A stretch of 35,235 nt of DNA from Flavobacteriaceae bacterium (GTDB lineage: Bacteria; Bacteroidota; Bacteroidia; Flavobacteriales; Flavobacteriaceae), in NCBI GenBank assembly GCA_020854235.1, contig JADZFW010000151.1, forward strand, positions 1 through 35,235, read 5' to 3'. Shown in pieces: positions 7,807 through 15,084 of the stretch (positions are counted from its first letter, which is position 1; each line of letters opens with the position of its first letter). Made by a program: the position numbers and the translations under genes. The notes beneath the pieces are model-generated. The model saw nothing but the letters and a program-made list of their open reading frames with translations. It searched no databases and was not told the DNA's origin.

Positions 7807-8322
7807 TCATATATTGTCGTTAATAAATTTCTCTAATTTATTAGATTCTTGAAGTTCAATATAGTTTTCAATAGATTTTTTTGTGGTTTTCAAATAACGG
7901 TTATTTTTAAAATATTTTACATTTTTTTTATAAAACTCTATTACAGCTTTAACTCCAGCAAGATTTTTATTGTATTTATTCGAATAGTCTTTGTTTTCAA
8001 TCGAATATTTTGCCATTCCACCAATAAAAACAGCAATACAATCGGGTGAATCCATGAAGGTTGCGATTTCATTTGTTGTATCAAAAATAAAATAGGGGTT
8101 CTTATTTACCCATCCAAAGATAAAATAATAAGTTTTTGTTCTTTTCTCCATTTCTTCGTCTATGGGATTTTCAATTATCCAATCAACTGCTTTCACAACA
8201 TCGCCTTCCAAATTTAAATAATCAATTTCGGTTTCTAGTTTGTAATTATTTGGAATTATGAAATCTTGAGCGATTAAATTAAAAGTTGTGAATGTGAAAA
8301 AAAATATAAATGCTAGTTTCAT
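7807..8322 (-). CDS. Exported hypothetical protein, 171 aa
   Basis: It has a clear signal peptide (MKLAFIFFFTFTTFNLIAQ) and a mature domain of ~150 aa with a central IFGWVNKNPYFIFDTTNEIA segment and a C-terminal lysine-rich helical part (GVKAVIEFYKKNVKYFKNNR). It looks periplasmic. I recognise no family. The last recognisable cassette of the array on this side; the intergenic DNA on both sides is long (345 bp upstream with site A2, about 540 bp downstream). Confidence 0.8.
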   Translation of the reverse strand: MKLAFIFFFTFTTFNLIAQDFIIPNNYKLETEIDYLNLEGDVVKAVDWIIENPIDEEMEKRTKTYYFIFGWVNKNPYFIFDTTNEIATFMDSPDCIAVFIGGMAKYSIENKDYSNKYNKNLAGVKAVIEFYKKNVKYFKNNRYLKTTKKSIENYIELQESNKLEKFINDNI

Positions 8323-8474
8323 TTTATTTTTATTTAAATTTATTCAGACTTACGGCAAATTTTTTATAGTTTGTCAATTAGTTATACTTTTTGTTTTAGT
8401 TTAAAATTTTTGCTTTTCTTGTCTCATGTTTTTGACTTTAGCATCAGAAATCAGTATCTTAGGAATAGGGGGAA

Positions 8475-8561
8475 TTACTCACATCGTAAAACGTTAGTGG
8501 CAACCTTAATTTTAAGTACACTAAGTGTTTCTAAGTACTGTTTACGTGCTATTGTTTGCAT
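8475..8561 (-). pseudogene. N-terminal remnant of an AAA ATPase (DUF4143 type)?
   Basis: A 28-codon reading frame opens 4 nt behind a TATCTTTG promoter box (8566-8573). It reads MQTIARKQYLETLSVLKIK, then VATNVLRCE and stop. Bacteroidota AAA_14/DUF4143 ATPases begin in the same pattern (I.R..YL..L, then KV.TGVRRCGKS for the P-loop). If it is one, it has lost a few residues before the P-loop and everything after it, and its 3' part is merged with the left arm of site A2. The similarity is short and by eye. Confidence 0.4.
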
Positions 8562-8654
8562 AGAACAAAGATACGATAAATCCTAAAACTATTTAAAAAT
8601 TAAGACTTTTAGGAATTTCAGATTTCACTTTTTTGCCAAACGTCTGTTACTTGC
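8486..8654 (-). other. attC-like site A2
   Basis: Left arm GTAAAACGTTAGTGGCAACC (8486-8505), right arm TTGCCAAACGTCTGTTAC (8633-8650). On the minus strand the tail box is GCAAGTAAC (8646-8654), matching 8/9 the head box GCAGGTAAC (9054-9062) of the same cassette, gene 8668-9015. The 169-bp site is longer than its neighbours and contains a promoter box, the ATPase-like remnant and an extra CCTAAAA/TTTTAGG dyad (8582-8613). Confidence 0.6.
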
Positions 8655-8667
8655 TGCCTTACTTTTG

Positions 8668-9015
8668 TTAGTGAAGTTGTATTTCAATTTTTTTTCGTTT
8701 CGTGTCAATAACAAACCAATTTTGTTGGTCTGGATTGGGTACACATTCTTTAATGTCCAAGTTTCTTGCATATCGGCTTAAGGCCTTTTTACCAAATTTC
8801 AAAGTCAATTCATATTCGGTTTGTCCGTCTTTTCCTATATGAACTTTCAAAATCACTTGTCTATAGTCGTTTACGAATTTTGGAGAATAATAAAGTTCTG
8901 GTTGGTCTTTTAAAACTCCATCACACCAAAATCCTTTGATTTCGTCATCGTCTGAATACTCAAACGCATTGCAGATTTCACATTCTAAAAAATCGCAAAA
9001 ATCTCGGTCTATCAT
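8668..9015 (-). CDS. Hypothetical cassette protein, 115 aa
   Basis: A cytosolic-looking protein that begins MIDRDFCDFLECEICNAFEY and ends in a basic strand (DTKRKKIEIQLH). Early cysteines and the CDGVLKDQPELYYSP motif suggest a small alpha/beta fold of the immunity-protein kind, but no family can be named. The ATG at 9015 is chosen; the frame also has a TTG three codons upstream (9024). It is flanked by sites A3 (head) and A2 (tail), whose boxes complement each other 8/9. Confidence 0.75.
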   Translation of the reverse strand: MIDRDFCDFLECEICNAFEYSDDDEIKGFWCDGVLKDQPELYYSPKFVNDYRQVILKVHIGKDGQTEYELTLKFGKKALSRYARNLDIKECVPNPDQQNWFVIDTKRKKIEIQLH

Positions 9016-9053
9016 TCTCGTCAAATTAGTTTTGTTAGTTTGTCTTTTAGATT

Positions 9054-9126
9054 GCAGGTAACAGTTGGTAAATAGACATCCCGGACTATGGGCATTTCCG
9101 CATGGGCTTATTTGCTGTTATACGTA
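9054..9126 (-). other. attC-like site A3 (short form)
   Basis: A 73-bp imperfect palindrome. The left arm GGTAACAGTTGGTAAATA (from 9057) pairs with the right arm TATTTGCTGTTATAC (9109-9123), the left carrying 4 extra bases between the AAC box and the inner stem. The coding end of the lipoprotein gene (TTYNSK) runs into the right arm. Minus-strand right box: GTTACCTGC. Confidence 0.65.
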
Positions 9127-9665
9127 GTTAATTTGTCTAATAAGCATTCTCGTAATTTAATCATCTTCTTGTCTTTAGGAAGGAACATTTGTTGTTCAGT
9201 CGAGCATTCGTATATTAGAAATTCATTCGTCTCACCGAAATATTTGGCAAATTTTAAGTCCGAAATTTGACCGGGGTTTTCTTCAGTGAATTTTACAGAT
9301 TCTTTCACTTCTTCGCTATTTATGTAAAAATGCAATATAATTTCAGGATAATATTTATGACCATTTTTTCCATTATAGTTCTCCCCCAGTAACGTGTCTT
9401 CCAACTCATAGTCCGCTTTAAAATGTAAGTCGAAAATTCCATTTCCGATATGAGCAAGAAAGGTTTTCTTTTCTTCGGAATTTTCTTCCCAACCGGACCA
9501 TTGAACAGGCAGGCAAGTTAATAAATGCCTAGATATGTCATTTGCACATACTATTGTATCACTGCTAGAATAAACTGAGCCTTGTTGATTAACATTCTTG
9601 TCGGTTGAAGAATTACCGCAACTTATCAAGAGAGATGAGAACAAAAATATTAATGGATACTTCAT
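9108..9665 (-). CDS. Lipoprotein, 185 aa, unknown function
   Basis: The N-terminus MKYPLIFLFSSLLISCGNSS is a lipoprotein signal with lipobox LISC-G, so the protein is lipid-anchored in an envelope membrane. The mature domain (~165 aa) contains CLPVQWSGWEENSEEKKTF and repeated beta strands with many acidic residues. I recognise no family. The last codons are made from the right arm of site A3. Its start lies 15 bp after the right box of site A4, and a TATATTTG box (9743-9750) lies 78 bp upstream. Confidence 0.82.
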   Translation of the reverse strand: MKYPLIFLFSSLLISCGNSSTDKNVNQQGSVYSSSDTIVCANDISRHLLTCLPVQWSGWEENSEEKKTFLAHIGNGIFDLHFKADYELEDTLLGENYNGKNGHKYYPEIILHFYINSEEVKESVKFTEENPGQISDLKFAKYFGETNEFLIYECSTEQQMFLPKDKKMIKLRECLLDKLTTYNSK

Positions 9666-9679
9666 TCGGGTCTTATGAA

Positions 9680-9946
9680 TTACTGATAACGTCAGTTTGT
9701 CTAAAAGCCTCTATAATCAATTTACAAAGGCTTAATTTAAGACAAATATAAAGGATATAAAGGAATTCTTTTTGATTTTAATCTGATTTTATTTGGTGAC
9801 ATTTTAATTGATAAATTTTAGAATTATGAGCTTTAACTATAAGATAAACCTCCTTAAAATAGCTTCTAAAGAGGTCAAATTTTATGTTTTTTTGAAAATT
9901 GTTTTTAAAAATTGTGGGTTGTGCAACAGTTACGGCTGTTGTAGGT
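9680..9946 (-). other. attC-like site A4 (long form, duplicated at A10)
   Basis: Head box on the minus strand GTTATCAGTAA (9680-9690), tail box ACCTACAAC (9938-9946). The tail box complements the head box of its own cassette (10399-10407) in 8/9 positions. Next to it is the small dyad CAACAG/CTGTTG. The ~230-bp interior is AT-rich and carries the promoter box TATATTTG (9743-9750) and an AAGGAGG run. Bases 9693-10018 recur at 14282-14608. Confidence 0.6.
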
Positions 9947-10018
9947 AGTTTTTATTCTAATTCTTTAAATATTTTTGTGAATTTCAAATCGTTTGGGACT
10001 TTCAGTTGTCTCTTTCTC
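9693..10018. repeat. Copy A of a ~326-bp duplication
   Basis: Nearly identical to 14282-14608. It spans most of site A4 plus the last ~20 codons of the lipoprotein gene 9952-10374. Differences are scattered substitutions and a few small indels. Copy A keeps the complete gene, so it is the likely parent. Confidence 0.9.
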
Positions 10019-10374
10019 ACTTCGAATTGTGTTGATGTTAATTTCGTGCTTTCTGTATATTCTTTTTTCGAATTGTTATCAACTTTGATTATGTGATAGT
10101 ATGTCACCTTTTTGTTAACTCTGTTTATTGAGTCTTTTGGATGACTTTTCGCAATTATAAATTCATCATCATAACCAACTGCAAAAACAGTTTCCTCTAC
10201 TATTAAATCATTTTGATATTCTGCGGTATGATGCCAAATACTCATTTCGTCCATTGAATTGTTTGCAAACAGAGAATAATCTTCCGTTAAATTTTCTTCA
10301 ACTAAACCTGCCCCAAAATAACATGACTGAAATAGGAGTAAGGATAACAATGCATATTTCGCTAACGATTTCAA
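9952..10374 (-). CDS. Lipoprotein, 140 aa, TTG start
   Basis: A small predicted lipoprotein. The signal reads KSLAKYALLSLLLFQSCYF with lipobox LFQS-C. An in-frame stop lies directly upstream and no ATG precedes the signal, so TTG at 10374 is the only reasonable start. The mature part (~120 aa) contains MSIWHHTAEYQNDLIVEETV and ends VPNDLKFTKIFKELE. Family unknown. The head box of site A5 lies 25 bp upstream. A copy of its last 19 codons survives at 14542-14601. Confidence 0.78.
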   Translation of the reverse strand: MKSLAKYALLSLLLFQSCYFGAGLVEENLTEDYSLFANNSMDEMSIWHHTAEYQNDLIVEETVFAVGYDDEFIIAKSHPKDSINRVNKKVTYYHIIKVDNNSKKEYTESTKLTSTQFEVRKRQLKVPNDLKFTKIFKELE

Positions 10375-10398
10375 TTTTTATATAGTGGATTTTAAATT

Positions 10399-10534
10399 GC
10401 CTACAACGTTCCACCGCTTGGCGAGGTTACAAACTACGGAACTGATTATTTTCTATCAAAGATAAAATTTCTTGCGAAATGTAAACGTGAATTTACCACA
10501 AAATTCACATTCTTGCAATACGCTTGTTGTGAGT
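10399..10534 (-). other. attC-like site A5
   Basis: 136 bp. Minus-strand boxes: tail ACTCACAAC (10526-10534) and head GTTGTAGGC (10399-10407). The tail box is fully complementary to the head box of its cassette at 11016-11024 (9/9) but only 6/9 to its own partner. The loop contains TATCTTTG (10457-10464), 83 bp upstream of the next gene. Its interior (10438-10528) is almost identical to that of A7. Confidence 0.82.
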
Positions 10535-10540
10535 AGTTTT

Positions 10541-10984
10541 TTACCAAGCATTGTTTTGGTTTGTCCAATCAAATAAAAATATGAGTTGTTCTAATTCCAA
10601 AATGGCTTTATCAAGTGTTCTTTCATCTTTTGAATAATGGTTTGTTTCGACATTGTCAATTACGGACCTCATTAAGGCAAAATTTGCAAGAATTTCATGA
10701 GCAATATAATTTCGATATTCAACTACGCTCTCAAGAAAATGTATAAAGTCTGGTCGCAACCCTTTTGCAGCAAGTTCTTTTTTTGTTCTTCCCAATGTCC
10801 ATCTCTCCATTTCTTCTAACGTATTTCCATATTTTTCTTGATGAAGTTTTTTGAGACCAAATTCTAAAAGTTGAGCGACACCCATATACATAGCGTATTT
10901 TCCTAAGAAATCAAGATTCTCATACTTTTTAGTTCCATTTTGTGTTCCAGCTTGAATTTCTTCTCGCGTCAATTCTTTAGACAT
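10541..10984 (-). CDS. HEPN-like protein with RX4H motif, 147 aa
   Basis: A soluble, helical protein of 147 aa. The segment VVEYRNYIAHEIL contains R-N-Y-I-A-H, which fits the RX4-6H motif of HEPN domains, many of which are ribonucleases in toxin-antitoxin, abortive-infection and CRISPR systems. The helical arrangement before it (FLGKYAMYMGVAQLLEFGLK) also fits a HEPN four-helix bundle. The exact family is unknown, and some HEPN-like proteins with this motif are non-catalytic. It is a single-gene cassette between sites A6 and A5, with the stop 7 bp from the tail box and no partner antitoxin beside it. Confidence 0.75.
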   Translation of the reverse strand: MSKELTREEIQAGTQNGTKKYENLDFLGKYAMYMGVAQLLEFGLKKLHQEKYGNTLEEMERWTLGRTKKELAAKGLRPDFIHFLESVVEYRNYIAHEILANFALMRSVIDNVETNHYSKDERTLDKAILELEQLIFLFDWTNQNNAW

Positions 10985-11013
10985 ATTTCTGTGTTTACGG
11001 GATTTCTATAAAA

Positions 11014-11155
11014 TTACTCACAACGTTTCGCAGCTACAAGAAGTTGCGTACTTCATTCACTGACAATTACAAATATAGACAAAACTTTGATTCAATAATT
11101 ACCAATTCTGATAAATCCCAAGCCTAGCAATTTCTTGTAATTGCTGTTATCTGCA
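11014..11155 (-). other. attC-like site A6
   Basis: 142 bp. The inner arms CAGCTACAAGAAGTTGC (left) and GCAATTTCTTGTAATTGC (right, from 11127) pair over ~17 bp with two mismatches. Tail box TGCAGATAAC complements the head box of its cassette at 11724-11733 in 10/10 positions. The right box on the minus strand reads GAAAC|GTTGTGAGTAA. The loop holds a TATATTTG box (11070-11077), 86 bp upstream of the HEPN-like gene. Confidence 0.85.
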
Positions 11156-11156
11156 G

Positions 11157-11708
11157 TTATAATTCAAGCAATTCATATTCATTCAGAGCATCTATCCAAA
11201 TGTTTTCTTTATTAATTTCAATTGCTTTCTTTACGAGTGAGCGAATTATATTTTGAAATAATTCATCATGATTTATGAATTGAATAAATATTTTCGAATC
11301 TTCAACACTTAAAGGTTTTGAGTTTTCTTTAAAATCACAACATCCATATCCATCAAAAGATGTTCTAATAAGAAATACTAAATTTTCATCAGAAACATCA
11401 AAGTCGAGAAAAACAGAACCATCTAAACATCCTAAATAGTAATCCGCTTTTCTGGTTATAGGCATTGTGGTTTTGAAAAAAATAATGCCTCTATCGATTG
11501 GAATTTCAATTATTAAATTCCTTTTTGAATCAAAGAAAGAATTGTTTTCAAAGATTATTTCTTCGTCCATTTGCATTTTGGACAATTTTTCTACAAAATT
11601 TTTAGTAAACTCTTTAATTTTTTTGCTTGGATTTGTTATTCCTTCATCCTGCATTTTTTTTCTAATTATATAAATATTAAGAAAATGTTTTACATCTAAG
11701 TTTTTCAT
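11157..11708 (-). CDS. Hypothetical cassette protein, 183 aa
   Basis: Cytosolic-looking, with no signal peptide. The N-terminal ~60 residues are basic and helical (MKNLDVKHFLNIYIIRKKMQ), followed by a beta-rich core (NLIIEIPIDRGIIFFKTTMP; YYLGCLDGSVFLDFDVSD) with a conserved-looking TSFDGYGCCDF motif, then an acidic helical tail. I recognise no family. The start lies 16 bp after site A7 and the stop 2 bp before site A6, a very tight cassette. Confidence 0.78.
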   Translation of the reverse strand: MKNLDVKHFLNIYIIRKKMQDEGITNPSKKIKEFTKNFVEKLSKMQMDEEIIFENNSFFDSKRNLIIEIPIDRGIIFFKTTMPITRKADYYLGCLDGSVFLDFDVSDENLVFLIRTSFDGYGCCDFKENSKPLSVEDSKIFIQFINHDELFQNIIRSLVKKAIEINKENIWIDALNEYELLEL

Positions 11709-11723
11709 GTTTTTAGGAATAAT

Positions 11724-11860
11724 TGCAGATAACGTTCAGGCGTTTGGCTAGGTTGCGAGTTTCGGAACTGATTATTTTCTATCAAAGATAAAAATTCTTG
11801 CGAAATGTAAACGTGAATTTACTACAAAATTCGCAATCTTGCAATACGCTTGTTACCAAC
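11724..11860 (-). other. attC-like site A7
   Basis: 137 bp. Left arm AACGTTCAGGCGTTTGGCTA then GGTTGCGA; right arm TCGCAATCTTGCAATACGCT then TGTTACC. They pair along their length once four bases (GTTC) are looped out next to the left AAC. Minus-strand head box GTTATCTGCA, tail box GTTGGTAAC. The loop has TATCTTTG (11783-11790), 75 bp upstream of the next gene. Confidence 0.82.
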
Positions 11861-11862
11861 AT

Positions 11863-12537
11863 TTATTCTCCAATTTTCACTTCTACTGCTTCATTACTTT
11901 CTATTCCTTTGCTGTTGTCTTTTAATAAAACTAAATCTTTATTTACAAATTTTATCCAATCACTTGAATAATATTGTTTTTGCCCTACAAGACTATCAGG
12001 CACAATTTCAAAGCTCAAGCTTTTGATTGAATTTCCACCGCCAATGGATGTTCCAAAAAAGGTGGAAGGATTAAACCCAACTAAGTTTTTATCTAAATCT
12101 TTACCGTCTGTCTGCTTCACGATTGGTCTTGAGTAAGTTTTATTAAAAGTCCACTCGGTCAAATACCCAATTCCATTGCTGTCAACAGTCAAAACATTGT
12201 CTCCCACATTTGATAAGACTAAATTGATTTCACCTTTATATCTGTTGGGGACTATAATTGTCAAGGTTGGGGAATACAATTGGTAATGGAAGATTAAAAA
12301 AGAAATTGCTATCGTAATTGAAAATATGGTCAAAAAAGATGTCCGCTTAAAAAAAAGTTTTAAAAGCACTGTCACAAATAAACAACCTAGAATAATCCCA
12401 ACAATCATCATTCCTCCAAGAAAAAGTCCAGACAAAATCATTCCACCTGGAACATTTGTCAACTTGAAGAGCAATGTTGCCAAAAGTCCGACTGATAAAA
12501 GTCCGAATATGATTTTTAGTTTACGGTCTGTAGTCAT
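11863..12537 (-). CDS. Membrane-anchored hypothetical protein, 224 aa
   Basis: The N-terminal ~95 residues hold three predicted membrane helices (IIFGLLSVGLLATLLF; GGMILSGLFLGGMMIVGIIL; FLTIFSITIAISFLIFHY). A ~130-aa beta-rich domain follows, presumably outside the cytoplasm (PTLTIIVPNRYKGEINLVLS, GIGYLTEWTFN, FFGTSIGGGN). I recognise no family. It is a single cassette; the stop is 3 bp from site A7's tail box. Confidence 0.8.
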   Translation of the reverse strand: MTTDRKLKIIFGLLSVGLLATLLFKLTNVPGGMILSGLFLGGMMIVGIILGCLFVTVLLKLFFKRTSFLTIFSITIAISFLIFHYQLYSPTLTIIVPNRYKGEINLVLSNVGDNVLTVDSNGIGYLTEWTFNKTYSRPIVKQTDGKDLDKNLVGFNPSTFFGTSIGGGNSIKSLSFEIVPDSLVGQKQYYSSDWIKFVNKDLVLLKDNSKGIESNEAVEVKIGE

Positions 12538-12558
12538 AATTGATGGTATCGGATTAGT

Positions 12559-12686
12559 GTAGGTAAAGTGGCAGTTTCTTCAAGAGAATTCTCGATAAAA
12601 TTACAAAATTTCCAACAAACTACTTCAACATCTTTAATGCCTCAAACCGCCATTTATAAAATACCGTGTTACAGGCGTTATCAATT
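12559..12686 (-). other. Degenerate attC-like site A8
   Basis: The head box candidate on the minus strand is TTTACCTAC (12559-12567), 7/9 complementary to its cassette's tail box GTTGGTAAC at 11852-11860. The tail candidate is TTGATAAC, overlapping the stop of gene 12681-13280, followed by an AACGCC/GGCGGTT dyad. The inner arms are poor. It was placed mainly by position between two cassettes. Confidence 0.4.
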
Positions 12687-13280
12687 TTCTAATTTATTTA
12701 TTAAAACAGGTAGCCTATAATTCAACTGATTATATTCTCGCTTTATTTCATTTCCATTTTTGTCGATTTGGATTAAGTATTTATCAACTACTATGTTTTT
12801 ATCCTTGTAAATAACTTTCTCTAAAGTGTCAGATTTCCTTATAACAAATCTATTGGTAGTTAAAACATCATCAAAATTATCTCTATCCACAACTATAAAA
12901 CTATCTATCAATTCATAAGTTCCATAAAAATGGGTTCTACTTGCCCAACTACCGCTAATTATAACATAATCCCCGTTCTTCTTAAAATCAGCATATCCAC
13001 CAAAAATTTGAGCTTTGATTAATGTCTCGGAATTTACTTTAGTTTCGTAAAAAATGGAAATTCCAATATTTAAAATTAAAATTAAAAGACCTACAATAAA
13101 GGTTGAATAATTACTTTTCGTGTTTTTCAATTTCACTATTGTTTTTCCAAAAATTATGATCCAAGGAATCCCCAATAATGCATATATGAATACTTGAAAT
13201 ATATTATCATAATGATAAGATTGGTAAAGAGTGAAAGCAAATAGACTTCCTAAAAGAATTAAGATTATTTTTATTTTCAA
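12681..13280 (-). CDS. Membrane-anchored hypothetical protein, 199 aa, TTG start
   Basis: Three N-terminal hydrophobic segments (IKIILILLGSLFAFTLY; FQVFIYALLGIPWIIIFG; FIVGLLILILNIGISIFY) precede a ~120-aa beta-rich domain (GGYADFKKNGDYVIISGSWA, THFYGTYELIDSFIVVDRD). The layout resembles the neighbour at 11863-12537. The DxxDxFVI-like strands recall small periplasmic response domains, but no family is named. The first codon is TTG at 13280; no ATG exists between the upstream in-frame stop and the first membrane segment. The 96 bp before it hold only a poor site. Confidence 0.75.
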   Translation of the reverse strand: MKIKIILILLGSLFAFTLYQSYHYDNIFQVFIYALLGIPWIIIFGKTIVKLKNTKSNYSTFIVGLLILILNIGISIFYETKVNSETLIKAQIFGGYADFKKNGDYVIISGSWASRTHFYGTYELIDSFIVVDRDNFDDVLTTNRFVIRKSDTLEKVIYKDKNIVVDKYLIQIDKNGNEIKREYNQLNYRLPVLINKLEN

Positions 13281-13376
13281 TTCAATATTTTTTATTTAGT
13301 TTCTTAATGACTTTGAACTTTTTTCAATTAGAATATGTGGACTTATCGCTTGTGGTTGATGAGTAAGTAGATCTTA

Positions 13377-13658
13377 TTACGAATAGAAACTCCAAAGATT
13401 TCTTAACCTTTGAGCGGATTCACTTGAAATTTCACTGGACGTTCTTATTATTGTTTTCCCATCTGAATTTTTTACCGCGTAAATGAGTCCATTACTTATG
13501 TTGTTTTCACGTACAATATCTACACAATCATTTATAAATTTTATGTTTTTATCACCTTTTACGTGTCTAACCTGTGAATTTTTTACTTCAATAATAAAAA
13601 CAGGATTAGAACTTATTTTACAAAGAAATAGCTTGATTGAAAGAAGAATGTTATTCAT
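13377..13658 (-). CDS. DUF3634-like small protein, 93 aa
   Basis: A hydrophobic N-terminus (NNILLSIKLFLCKI) is followed by the pattern FIIEVKNSQVRHVKGDKNIK, then FINDCVDIVRENNISNGLIY and SSEISSESAQRLRNLW. This order (VKNG, F..C..I...N.I.G.IY, S..IP....QRIRN.W) is what I recall of DUF3634, a small membrane-linked family best known from gammaproteobacteria and of unknown function. Membrane association is likely. After the stop, TTACTCATCAAC matches the head box of site A9 in 10/12 positions with one gap, so this gene also behaves as a cassette. Confidence 0.75.
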   Translation of the reverse strand: MNNILLSIKLFLCKISSNPVFIIEVKNSQVRHVKGDKNIKFINDCVDIVRENNISNGLIYAVKNSDGKTIIRTSSEISSESAQRLRNLWSFYS

Positions 13659-13700
13659 TTGTTTTTTATTCTTAATTATTTATCAAATGTTGGAATAATT

Positions 13701-13842
13701 ACTAATAACGGTTTGGCGTTTGAAAAAAAAACGGATTTTGTAACACATAATGGTCTGTTAAAACTAGGCTTGATACGAAGCACAAAGCTTGATTTAACCA
13801 CTGAACCTCCAATTTCTTGTAAGTGCTTTTAGCGGTTCGGCT
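13701..13842 (-). other. attC-like site A9
   Basis: 142 bp, the usual length. Minus-strand boxes: tail GCCGAAC (13835-13841) and head CC|GTTATTAGT (13701-13709). The inner arms are weakly paired. It lies between the stop of gene 13863-14237 and the start of the DUF3634-like gene. No -7 box is seen in its loop. Confidence 0.55.
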
Positions 13843-13862
13843 TTCTTGTCTATAGTTTTCCG

Positions 13863-14237
13863 TCATTTTATTTTTCTGTAATGTCTTATAGCTAAAATGG
13901 ATACAACTATAAACGGAATAGTTGAAATTATTATTTTGATATTCATACTCATTAATCCAACAATGAACATAAATCCTAAAAGTAAACTTAATCCTGCAAT
14001 ACTAATGTATGTCAGTATTTTACTTGGTGTCTTTTGGAATAAAGTAATTAGCAATAATATTTGACCCATTAAGGGGATTAATGTGAATGGATGAATTACA
14101 GAAGTCGGATTTGTAAAAAGCTTTTGAATTATTTCAATCTCTCCTGCAAAAAGAAATATATGGCTCCCGCCACCCCATTCCAAATATCCTAAAAGCGAGG
14201 TGATGATTAAGAGTAAGTTTATAATTTTACTTTTCAT
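13863..14237 (-). CDS. Small integral membrane protein, 4 TM, 124 aa
   Basis: Four predicted transmembrane helices: residues ~5-22 (IINLLLIITSLLGYLEWG), ~48-66 (IHPFTLIPLMGQILLLITLF), ~73-95 and ~100-117. Short loops and a basic tail (RHYRKIK) put the C-terminus in the cytoplasm. The EWGGGSHIFLFAGE motif after helix 1 may be family-specific, but I cannot name the family. Its upstream site is the duplicated A10, with a TATATTTG box at 14332-14339, 95 bp before the ATG. Confidence 0.8.
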   Translation of the reverse strand: MKSKIINLLLIITSLLGYLEWGGGSHIFLFAGEIEIIQKLFTNPTSVIHPFTLIPLMGQILLLITLFQKTPSKILTYISIAGLSLLLGFMFIVGLMSMNIKIIISTIPFIVVSILAIRHYRKIK

Positions 14238-14281
14238 TATGTTGTTTAATTTTTATATTGTCGTTTTAAGACCACTACCGG

Positions 14282-14536
14282 CAGTTTGTCTAAAAACCTC
14301 TATAATCAATTTACAAAGGCTTAATTTAAGACAAATATAAAGGATATAAAGGAATTCATATCGATTTTAATCTCATTTTATTTGGTAACATTTTATTTGA
14401 TAAATTTTAGAATTATGAGATTTAACTAATAAATAAACCTCCTTAAAATAGCTTCTAAAGAGGTCGAAAATTTTATGTTTTTTGAAAATTGTTTTTAAAA
14501 ATTGTGGGTTGTGCAACAGTTACGGCTGTTGTAGGC
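14282..14536 (-). other. attC-like site A10 (copy of A4)
   Basis: The tail box on the minus strand is GCCTACAAC (14528-14536). It does not match the head of its present cassette at A11, but it is a 9/9 complement to the head box at 10399-10407 belonging to the gene whose tail was copied. The head-side end diverges from A4 right after AAACTG. Confidence 0.6.
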
Positions 14537-14541
14537 AGTTT

Positions 14542-14601
14542 TTATTCTAATTCTTTAAATATTTTTGTGAATTTCAAATCGTTTGGGACTCTCAGTTGTC
14601 T
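14542..14601 (-). pseudogene. 3' remnant of a second copy of lipoprotein gene 9952-10374
   Basis: The last 19 codons plus stop (RQLRVPNDLKFTKIFKELE) are intact, with one change (K to R) from the complete gene. The 5' part is missing and the frame overlaps the stop of the neighbouring lipoprotein gene by two bases. It can have no function as a gene; it marks a recombination junction. Confidence 0.88.
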
Positions 14602-15067
14602 ATTTCTGTCTCCCTAAATAATAAATTACATCTTTATTCTTTGTTTTAAGTTCCAAGTCAAAACTAATACTGTCTTGCATTAAACGTGCTTCGTAAATGC
14701 TGTCTGTAAACGTTCTATTTATTTCAGCACTTTTATCTCCTGTCAATCTAATCAAGAGCAAGTCATCTTTCAAAGTCCAGTTGACTACCTGCTTTTCTTG
14801 TGATGGATATGTAATAATAGCAGAATTGTCGCTTTTAAATTCAATAATCTTGCAAACATTTGCTGTCATTGTAACACCGCCAGAACTCGTTGCACAATTT
14901 GTCCAAACTCCTAAAATATCTCTATTCGGTAAGTTTATTGAAGTCTGCAAACTGTCTGATGATTGTAAAGCCTGCTTCTCAGATTTATTTGTAGCCTTGT
15001 TGTCAGCTTGACCGCATGATGCCGTCAGAAATACCAGTCCAAGAATGAAATTTGTTATGTGTTGCAT
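14600..15067 (-). CDS. Lipoprotein with lipocalin-like domain, 155 aa
   Basis: The signal MQHITNFILGLVFLTASCGQ has lipobox TASC-G. After a Ser/Asn/Lys-rich linker, the mature domain starts RDILGVWTNCATSSGG and continues with alternating strands (VCKIIEFKSDNSAIITYP, QVVNWTLKDDLLLIRLTG). This layout, with 'LxGxW' at the start and a later 'W.l.dd.L.l', is typical of small lipocalin-like lipoproteins of Bacteroidota. Ligand unknown. Its 3' flank is not its own: it joins the copied tail of another cassette within two bases of its stop. Confidence 0.8.
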   Translation of the reverse strand: MQHITNFILGLVFLTASCGQADNKATNKSEKQALQSSDSLQTSINLPNRDILGVWTNCATSSGGVTMTANVCKIIEFKSDNSAIITYPSQEKQVVNWTLKDDLLLIRLTGDKSAEINRTFTDSIYEARLMQDSISFDLELKTKNKDVIYYLGRQK

Positions 15068-15084
15068 GTGTCGTTTTTAAAATT

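Larger units (their letters stand above)
14282..14608. repeat. Copy B of the ~326-bp duplication
   Basis: Near-identical to 9693-10018, including the internal TATATTTG box and the CAACAG/CTGTTG dyad. It keeps only the last 19 codons of the parental lipoprotein gene and then joins a different gene (14600-15067) at about 14602. This looks like recombination between cassettes, not a site-specific event at the GTT box. Confidence 0.9.
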
